From: SURF-13 sp041695325
GTDB lineage: Bacteria; Pseudomonadota; Gammaproteobacteria; SURF-13
Direction of reading: 5' to 3'
DNA length: 20,205 nucleotides
Assembly (NCBI GenBank): GCA_041695325.1
Contig: JBGFRC010000047.1
Location: forward strand, 1-20,205
Under the pieces are notes generated by a model that was given only the letters and a program-made list of their open reading frames with translations, did no database searches and was not told the origin of the DNA. Below are positions 15,448-20,205 of this stretch, piece by piece (positions within the stretch are counted from its first letter, which is position 1; each line of letters begins with the position of its first letter). The translations under genes were made by a program, and so were the position numbers.

Positions 15448-16322
15448 TGTATCACACGTGGCAAGCTGTAGGTGCGAATTTGTTCGCACGGCGCTCTGGC
15501 CGAATGAATTCGGCCCTACAAGCTTGCTGCCTGCTGCTCATCTTCCTGCTCAACGCCTGCGGCACCGCGCCCAAACAAACGGCGGGCGTGCCTGCCGACA
15601 GCGGCTTCGGCAAAGGCGACGCGGCGCCTCCCGCGCCGATAGACATCGCCTCCATCCGGGAGCCGGTGCCGCGCGACGAGCCGGTTAGTCCCTACGGCAA
15701 CCCGCCCTTTTACACCGTGAACGGACGCACCTACAGCACGCTGACGAGCAGCGCGGGTTATGTGGAGCGCGGCATCGCCTCGTGGTACGGCGTCAAGTTT
15801 CACGGCAAGCGCACCTCCAGCGGCGAGCCATACGATATGTACTCCGTCAGCGCCGCGCACAAGACCCTGCCCCTGCCCAGCTACGTGCGTGTGACCAATC
15901 TGGAGAACGGCCGCTCGCTGATTGTGCGCGTCAACGACCGCGGGCCTTTTATCGGCGACCGCCTGATTGACCTGTCCTATGCCGCCGCCGCCAAACTCGG
16001 CATACTTGAACGCGGCACCGGCCCGGTCGAAGTGCGGGCGCTCGACCCCGCCGTGGCGGAAGGAACAGTGCGCGTTGCGGCCGGCGAAGCGGAAATGATT
16101 TATATCCAGGCGGGTGCATTCCAGGATCCGGGCAACGCCGAGCGCCTGCGCGCGGAGCTGCTTGACAAGATCACGGAAGCCGTCGAAATCGTCAAAACCC
16201 GATCTCAGCCACACGTATACCGGGTGCGCATCGGCCCGATGGCAAGCACCGACGCCGCCGGCCGTCTGGCCCAGACCCTCGCGCGTCTCGGCATAGCCGG
16301 TGCGCGCGTGGTGGCGGACTAA
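15444..16322 (+). CDS. rlpA: Septal-ring lytic transglycosylase RlpA lipoprotein
   Basis: 292 residues from ATGATG overlapping the mltB stop. The signal peptide is a lipobox type: LLLIFLLNAC with Cys39 as the predicted lipidated residue. Then come a linker, the double-psi beta-barrel domain (GIASWYGVKFHGKRTSSGEPYD in part, TLPLPSYVRVTNL, VRVNDRGPF, DLSYAAAAKLG) and a C-terminal SPOR domain (about 220-292, YIQAGAFQDPGNAERL) that binds stem-peptide-free glycan at the septum. RlpA cleaves such naked strands. The basic n-region ARRSGR is encoded by an inserted palindromic repeat at 15461-15527. An internal ATG at 15504 would give a signal peptide with no positive charge, so the 15444 start is preferred. 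Confidence 0.93.
   Translation: MMYHTWQAVGANLFARRSGRMNSALQACCLLLIFLLNACGTAPKQTAGVPADSGFGKGDAAPPAPIDIASIREPVPRDEPVSPYGNPPFYTVNGRTYSTLTSSAGYVERGIASWYGVKFHGKRTSSGEPYDMYSVSAAHKTLPLPSYVRVTNLENGRSLIVRVNDRGPFIGDRLIDLSYAAAAKLGILERGTGPVEVRALDPAVAEGTVRVAAGEAEMIYIQAGAFQDPGNAERLRAELLDKITEAVEIVKTRSQPHVYRVRIGPMASTDAAGRLAQTLARLGIAGARVVAD
15461..15527 (+). repeat. Palindromic intergenic-type repeat inside the rlpA signal-peptide codons
   Basis: A 67-bp element with an outer stem, GCAAGCTGTAGG (15461-15472) against CCTACAAGCTTGC (15515-15527, one bulged A), enclosing two hairpins: GTGCGAA (15472-15478) with TTCGCAC (15483-15489), and GGCCGAAT (15498-15505) with ATTCGGCC (15508-15515). The GTAGG...CCTAC ends around 'GCGAATTNNTTCGC' hairpins look like a common dispersed repeat of gammaproteobacterial intergenic DNA (recollection). 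Here it is read in frame as residues 6-28 of pre-RlpA. Confidence 0.8.
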
Positions 16323-16340
16323 CCCCTACACTCAACTCAC

Positions 16341-17504
16341 ATGGACGCTTCTATGAAAGTCTTGCTGTGCACCGTTTTGCTCGTCTTCAGCGCCTGGACG
16401 GCGGCCGCTCCCGCGCCCGCTGCACCCGCATTAAGACCCGTCCCCGCAGCGCCGATGCCGCCGGCGCGCGCTTACATCCTGCTCGACTTTCACAGCGGCA
16501 AGGTGCTCGCGGAGCAAAAGGCCGACGAACGCATGGAGCCGGCCAGTCTCACCAAGCTGCTCACCGCCTATACAGTGTTTCAGGCCCTGTCCAGCGGCAA
16601 GATCAAGCTCGCCGACCAGGTGACCATCAGCGAAAAGGCCTGGAAGAGCGAAGGCTCGCGCACGTTCGTGCGGGCGGGCAGCAAGGTGAGCGTGGAGGAC
16701 CTGCTCAAGGGCATGATCGTGCAATCCGGCAACGACGCCACCATCGCTTTGGCGGAACACACCGCGGGCAGCGAAGCCACCTTCGTCACGCTCATGAATC
16801 AAAATGCGCAATTGCTGGGCATGAAAAACAGCCATTTCACCAACAGCACCGGCCTGCCCGACCCGGATCTGTATATCACGGCGCGCGACATCGCCCTGCT
16901 GGCGCACGCGCTGATCCGGGATTTTCCGGATTACTACCAATACTATTCAATGAAGGAATTCAGCTACAACAACATCAAGCAATACAACCGCAACATGTTG
17001 TTGTGGCGCGACATCGGCGCCGACGGCGTCAAGACCGGCCACACCGAAAGCGCGGGCTTTTGCCTGGTTTCCTCCGCCCTGCGCGATGACATGCGCCTCA
17101 TCGCCGCAGTGCTCGGCGCCAAAAGCGAAAAGGAGCGCACCGATCAGAGCCAGGAGCTGCTCAATTACGGTTTCCGCTTTTTTGAAACCCAGCGCCTGTA
17201 CAGCGCCGCCCAGTCGCTCAAGACCACGCGCATCTGGAAAGGCGCAAGCAGAGAATTAAAGCTGGGCCTGAGCGAAGACCTGTATGTCACCCTCCCGCGC
17301 GGCCAGTATGGACACCTCAAGGCGGTCATGGAGATGGAGAAGACCATCATTGCGCCCGCGGAAAAGGATAACCAATACGGCATGGTGAAAATCACCCTGG
17401 GCGATGAAGTCGTGGCCGAGCGGCCGCTGGTCGCATTGCAGGCCGTGGAACAGGGCGGCTGGTGGCGGCGCCTGGTGGACAGCATCCGGCTCTGGTTCGC
17501 GTAA
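16341..17504 (+). CDS. dacA: D-alanyl-D-alanine carboxypeptidase (PBP5/6 family)
   Basis: 387 residues from the ATG at 16341; a second ATG at 16353 (MKVLLCTV) is equally credible since neither has a clear ribosome-binding site. The signal peptide ends near AWTAAA-AP. This class C penicillin-binding protein removes the terminal D-Ala of pentapeptides in the periplasm. Active-site motifs are Ser69-Leu-Thr-Lys72 (EPASLTKLLTAY), Ser129-Gly-Asn (VQSGNDATIALAE) and Lys231-Thr-Gly (DGVKTGHTESAG). The beta-rich C-terminal domain follows, and the last residues (WWRRLVDSIRLWFA) form the amphipathic helix that anchors PBP5 to the outer face of the inner membrane. The next gene begins seven bases on. Confidence 0.96.
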   Translation: MDASMKVLLCTVLLVFSAWTAAAPAPAAPALRPVPAAPMPPARAYILLDFHSGKVLAEQKADERMEPASLTKLLTAYTVFQALSSGKIKLADQVTISEKAWKSEGSRTFVRAGSKVSVEDLLKGMIVQSGNDATIALAEHTAGSEATFVTLMNQNAQLLGMKNSHFTNSTGLPDPDLYITARDIALLAHALIRDFPDYYQYYSMKEFSYNNIKQYNRNMLLWRDIGADGVKTGHTESAGFCLVSSALRDDMRLIAAVLGAKSEKERTDQSQELLNYGFRFFETQRLYSAAQSLKTTRIWKGASRELKLGLSEDLYVTLPRGQYGHLKAVMEMEKTIIAPAEKDNQYGMVKITLGDEVVAERPLVALQAVEQGGWWRRLVDSIRLWFA

Positions 17505-17511
17505 CGCCGCC

Positions 17512-18408
17512 ATGCCCGATTCGCCCATCGTCTATCTGAACGGCAAGTTCCTGCCGCTCGATCAGGCGTGCGTGCCGGTGCTGGACCGGGGCTTCATCTT
17601 CGGCGACGGCGTGTATGAGGTTATCCCGGCCTACGGCGGAAAATTATTCCGCCTCGCGCAGCATCTTGATCGCCTCGATCACAGCCTGCTCGGCGTGCGC
17701 ATCGCCAACCCGCTTACCCACGCCGCCTGGGAGAAGATGCTGGTCGAGCTGATCGCCAAAAACGCCGCCGACGGCAATCCAGACCACTGTATCTATCTGC
17801 AAGTCACGCGCGGCGTGGCCAAACGCGACCATGCCTTCCCCAAGGGCGTGACGCCGACCGTATTCGCCATGAGCAGCCCGCTGCCACCCGTCCCGGAGAG
17901 CTACGCCACACAAGGCATCGCGGCCGTGACCCTGGATGATATCCGCTGGAAATACTGCCACATCAAGGCCATCACCCTGCTGCCGAACATCCTGCTGCGG
18001 CAGGAGGCGGTGGACAAGGGCGCAACCGAGGCGATCCTGGTGCGCGACGGCGAGGTTACCGAAGGCGCGGCGAGTAATGTAATTATCGTCAAAAACAACA
18101 CCGTCATCACACCGCCCAAGGACCCGCGGCTGCTGCCCGGCATCACGCGCGATTTGATACTGGAACTGGCGGCACAGCACGGCGTCGCCTGGCGCGAAGC
18201 CGCCATCAGCGAGCGCGCCTTGCGCGAGGCGGACGAGATCTGGCTCACCAGTTCCACCAAGGAGATCATGCCGGTGACGAAACTCGATGATGCGGCAATC
18301 GGCGGCGGCAAACCCGGCCCGATGTGGCGGCGCATGACCGCGCTGTTTCAGGACTACAAGCGCGAACTGCGCGGCCTGCCTGCGCAGGCAGGCGGCAATC
18401 ATGCATAA
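17512..18408 (+). CDS. dat: D-amino acid aminotransferase (class IV PLP enzyme)
   Basis: 298 residues from the ATG at 17512. The enzyme interconverts D-alanine and alpha-ketoglutarate with D-glutamate and pyruvate, both D-amino acids being peptidoglycan precursors. The fold-type IV pattern is clear: GFIFGDGVYEVIPAYGGKLF near the N-terminus, PLP lysine Lys152 in HIKAITLLPNILLRQEA, and EGAASNVIIV later. Arg105 and His107 in RDH, seven positions later than the R98-x-H100 pair of Bacillus D-AAT just as Lys152 is to K145, support D-amino acid specificity over branched-chain aminotransferase or 4-amino-4-deoxychorismate lyase. It occupies the place where a DUF493 (YbeD) gene often lies between dacA and lipB. 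Its last codons contain a perfect 20-bp palindrome and overlap lipB by eight bases. Confidence 0.88.
   Translation: MPDSPIVYLNGKFLPLDQACVPVLDRGFIFGDGVYEVIPAYGGKLFRLAQHLDRLDHSLLGVRIANPLTHAAWEKMLVELIAKNAADGNPDHCIYLQVTRGVAKRDHAFPKGVTPTVFAMSSPLPPVPESYATQGIAAVTLDDIRWKYCHIKAITLLPNILLRQEAVDKGATEAILVRDGEVTEGAASNVIIVKNNTVITPPKDPRLLPGITRDLILELAAQHGVAWREAAISERALREADEIWLTSSTKEIMPVTKLDDAAIGGGKPGPMWRRMTALFQDYKRELRGLPAQAGGNHA
18374..18393. repeat. Perfect 20-bp palindrome in the 3' end of dat
   Basis: GCCTGCCTGC (18374-18383) is followed immediately by its inverse GCAGGCAGGC (18384-18393), with no loop. It encodes most of GLPAQAG in dat and ends seven bases before the lipB ATG, so its right arm and the next bases (AGGCAGGCGG) form the purine-rich ribosome-binding region of lipB. 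I recall similar CCTGCCTG/CAGGCAGG palindromes as dispersed repeats in various bacteria. Confidence 0.75.
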
Positions 18409-19048
18409 CATCCTGGTACGCGACCTTGGCGTATGCGACTACGCGCCGGTGTGGCAAGCCATGCGCGAGTTCAGCGCGGCGCGCACACCCGCCACGCCGG
18501 ATGAAATCTGGCTGCTCCAGCATGCGCCGGTGTTCACCCTGGGGCTAAACGCCAAGCCCGTACATCTGGTATCGCCGGGCGCGATTCCGGTGCTGCGCAG
18601 CGACCGCGGCGGACAAGTCACCTATCACGGCCCCGGCCAGCTGGTGTGTTATACGCTGCTCGATTTGCGCCGGGGCGGCCTCGGCGTGCGCCAACTGGTC
18701 GGCGCGCTGGAACAGGCGGTGATCGCCGTGCTGGCCGGTTACGGCATAACGGGCAAGGCGCGCGCCAACGCGCCGGGCGTGTACGTCCACGGCGCCAAGA
18801 TCGCAGCCTTGGGGCTGCGCGTGCGCCAAGGCCGCAGTTATCACGGCCTCAGCCTCAACGTGGCGATGGATCTGACGCCGTTTGAGCGCATTCATCCGTG
18901 CGGCTATCCCGATCTCCGCGTCACGGACTTGTGCAATCTCGGTGTTGCAGCGGACATGAGCGAACTCGGCAGCCGACTGTGCGCGCATATCGAGGCGCGA
19001 TTAAACTCAACTTCCACTGCGTACCCGCTGCTTGCCGTGGGCACATAG
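18401..19048 (+). CDS. lipB: Lipoyl(octanoyl) transferase
   Basis: 215 residues from the ATG at 18401, overlapping dat by eight bases. LipB moves the octanoyl group from acyl-carrier protein to lipoyl domains of pyruvate and 2-oxoglutarate dehydrogenases and GcvH. Motifs are LLQHAPVFTLG near residue 45, RGGQVTYHGPGQLV (about 69-82), catalytic Lys133 in HGAKIAALG, GRSYHGLSLNV and catalytic Cys167 in HPCGYPDLRVTDL. All active-site residues are present. lipA starts three bases after the stop, the standard lipBA order. Confidence 0.97.
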   Translation: MHNILVRDLGVCDYAPVWQAMREFSAARTPATPDEIWLLQHAPVFTLGLNAKPVHLVSPGAIPVLRSDRGGQVTYHGPGQLVCYTLLDLRRGGLGVRQLVGALEQAVIAVLAGYGITGKARANAPGVYVHGAKIAALGLRVRQGRSYHGLSLNVAMDLTPFERIHPCGYPDLRVTDLCNLGVAADMSELGSRLCAHIEARLNSTSTAYPLLAVGT

Positions 19049-19051
19049 ACC

Positions 19052-19999
19052 ATGAAAAATTCTGAAAGTGTAAGCTGGCGTGATTTGAAAGGCGCCTCCA
19101 AGATGGCGCGCATCCCGGTGAAGGTGGTGCAAAACGAAACCCCGCTGCGTAAGCCGGCCTGGATCCGCGCCAGATCCACCGGCAGCCCGGAGGTCACGCG
19201 TCTCAAGAGCATCCTGCGTGAGCACCGTCTGCATACCGTGTGCGAAGAAGCCGCGTGCCCGAATCTGGGCGAGTGCTTCGGCCACGGCACCGCCACCTTC
19301 ATGATCATGGGTGCGATCTGCACCCGGCGCTGCCCGTTTTGCGACGTGGCGCACGGCAGGCCGCTGCCGCTCGATATTGAAGAGCCGGAAAACCTGGCAC
19401 GCGTGATTGAGGAAATGAGGCTGAACTACGTGGTGATCACCTCGGTGGACCGGGACGATCTGCGCGACGGCGGCGCGCAGCATTTCGTGAATTGCATACG
19501 CGCGGTGCGCGAGCATTCCCCGCGCACCCGGATCGAAATCCTTACCCCGGATTTTCGCGGCCGTATGGACGTGGCGCTCGCCGTCGTCACCCAGGCCCCG
19601 CCCGACGTGTTCAACCATAATCTCGAAACCGTGCCGCGCTTATACAAACAGGCGCGCCCCGGCGCCGATTATCAGTATTCACTCACCCTGCTCCAGCGCT
19701 TCAAGGCACTGCACCCAGCCGTGCCCACTAAATCCGGCTTGATGCTGGGCTTGGGCGAGGAAATCAGCGAAATTGAACAAGTGATGCGCGACCTGCGCGC
19801 GCACAAGGTGGACATGCTCACCCTCGGCCAATATCTGCAACCCAGCCGTCATCACCTGCCTGTGGCGCGCTTTGTCGCGCCGCGGGAGTTCGAGCGCCTG
19901 GCGGAGCTTGGCAAACAGATAGGTTTCAGCAACGTGGCGAGCGGCCCGATGGTGCGCTCCTCCTATCACGCCGATCTGCAGGCCTTAGAGATCTTATAG
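19052..19999 (+). CDS. lipA: Lipoyl synthase (radical SAM)
   Basis: 315 residues. LipA inserts two sulfurs into the protein-bound octanoyl chain made by LipB. The auxiliary [4Fe-4S] cluster that is sacrificed as sulfur donor is bound by Cys64, Cys69 and Cys75 (CEEAACPNLGEC); the radical SAM cluster by Cys90, Cys94 and Cys97 (CTRRCPFC). The C-terminal RSSYHAD (around 302-308) includes the conserved serine that ligates the auxiliary cluster. Other motifs are VITSVDRDDLRDGGA, FNHNLETVPRLY and TKSGLMLGLGE. The final 38 bases, from the second Ser codon of RSSY, are included in the tandem duplication that follows. No strong ribosome-binding site is seen; coupling to lipB is likely. Confidence 0.97.
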   Translation: MKNSESVSWRDLKGASKMARIPVKVVQNETPLRKPAWIRARSTGSPEVTRLKSILREHRLHTVCEEAACPNLGECFGHGTATFMIMGAICTRRCPFCDVAHGRPLPLDIEEPENLARVIEEMRLNYVVITSVDRDDLRDGGAQHFVNCIRAVREHSPRTRIEILTPDFRGRMDVALAVVTQAPPDVFNHNLETVPRLYKQARPGADYQYSLTLLQRFKALHPAVPTKSGLMLGLGEEISEIEQVMRDLRAHKVDMLTLGQYLQPSRHHLPVARFVAPREFERLAELGKQIGFSNVASGPMVRSSYHADLQALEIL

Positions 20000-20205
20000 A
20001 TGCCATCCCTGGCGTTACTTTATGTTTATCTACAAGCACCTGCCCAGCCCTCCCTGGCTGGGCGTTCGCCGCTCCGCGGCTCACCCTATCACGCCGATCT
20101 GCAGGCCTTAGAGATCTTATAGATGCCATCCCTGGCGTTACTTTATGTTTATCTACAAGCACCTGCCCAGCCCTCCCTGGCTGGGCGTTCGCCGCTCCGC
20201 GGCTC
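19962..20205 (+). repeat. Exact tandem duplication (period 123 bp) from the lipA 3' end to the window edge
   Basis: Copy 1 at 19962-20082 and copy 2 at 20085-20205 are identical over all 121 bases, joined by AC (20083-20084). Each begins with the last 38 bases of lipA (CCTATCACGCC...) and ends with GCCGCTCCGCGGCTC. Only copy 1 is part of lipA; copy 2 would encode a free YHADLQALEIL tail. The window ends exactly at the end of copy 2, so further copies or a contig end cannot be distinguished. Confidence 0.9.
20002..20086 (-). repeat. Partial relative of the 5058-5549 structured element (minus strand)
   Basis: On the minus strand, 20086 to 20039 reads GGGTGAGCC, a short hairpin (CCGC-GGA-GCGG), GCGAAC, then an 8-bp hairpin GCCCAGCC (20063-20056) with GGCTGGGC (20049-20042), then AGG. 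Units 1 and 2 have the same run: GGGYGAGC, hairpin B, GCGARC, hairpin C, TGG. A smaller hairpin GCCA-GGGA-TGGC lies at 20013-20002. The remaining hairpins of the element and its terminal repeats are not found. The 8-bp stem could also act as a weak terminator for lipA, although no T-run follows. The second duplicate copy repeats the pattern at 20125-20205. Confidence 0.55.

Noticed and set aside
14482..15489. 335-codon minus-strand frame opposite mltB
   Set aside because: It is antisense to a gene with clear catalytic motifs and has no independent support.
19926..20162. 78-codon minus-strand frame with an internal repeat (DKHKVTPGMASIRSLRPADR)
   Set aside because: The protein repeat is just the DNA duplication read in antisense, partly opposite lipA.

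Overview
The window reads as a contiguous piece of a GC-rich gammaproteobacterial chromosome. It carries the GatCAB amidotransferase that E. coli lacks, next to mreBCD, with a PilS/PilR pair, RodA/PBP2/MltB/RlpA/DacA and LipB/LipA. That combination suggests a Chromatiales- or Acidiferrobacterales-like lineage. The lineage is inferred from gene content and order only. No rRNA, tRNA, CRISPR array or intact insertion sequence is visible.

Layout. Positions 1-615 (minus strand) hold the N-terminal part of an adenine-specific DNA methyltransferase that runs off the left edge, preceded by a short, frameshifted, internally deleted remnant that looks like its restriction endonuclease. Positions 630-1784 (minus) are sucC, whose usual partner sucD is not next to it in the window. 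Positions 1881-5061 (plus) are a small PP0621-type membrane/zinc-ribbon protein, then pilS and pilR. Positions 5058-5549, between the convergent pilR and gatB, hold two diverged tandem units of about 240 bp built from seven successive hairpins. Positions 5552-8823 (minus) are gatC-gatA-gatB, with a repeat hairpin between gatC and gatA. From 8935 to 19999 (plus) runs a long, tightly packed cell-wall cluster: mreB, mreC, mreD, mrdA (PBP2), rodA, mltB, rlpA, dacA, a D-amino acid aminotransferase gene, then lipB and lipA. Positions 19962-20205 are an exact tandem duplication (period 123 bp) starting inside the 3' end of lipA.

How the genes fit together. MreB/C/D organise the elongasome. RodA polymerises and PBP2 crosslinks lateral-wall glycan. 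MltB and RlpA cleave glycan strands, DacA trims pentapeptides, and the aminotransferase can supply D-Ala/D-Glu. Several junctions overlap (ATGA or GTGA), consistent with translational coupling. LipB/LipA make protein-bound lipoate, and GatCAB amidates misacylated Glu-tRNA(Gln)/Asp-tRNA(Asn).

Most interesting signals. (1) The two 240-bp units at 5058-5549 share the order and position of seven hairpins while most stem sequences differ by paired, compensating changes. They also have GNRA-type loops in hairpin A and terminal inverted repeats, as expected of a structured RNA or a MITE-like element with RNA or DNA structure under selection. Part of a third member lies on the minus strand just after lipA. 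(2) A palindromic intergenic repeat has become coding sequence in the signal peptide of rlpA. (3) A perfect 20-bp palindrome sits in the C-terminal codons of the aminotransferase gene and ends next to the lipB ribosome-binding region. The genes themselves are mostly ordinary; the novelty is in the repeats.
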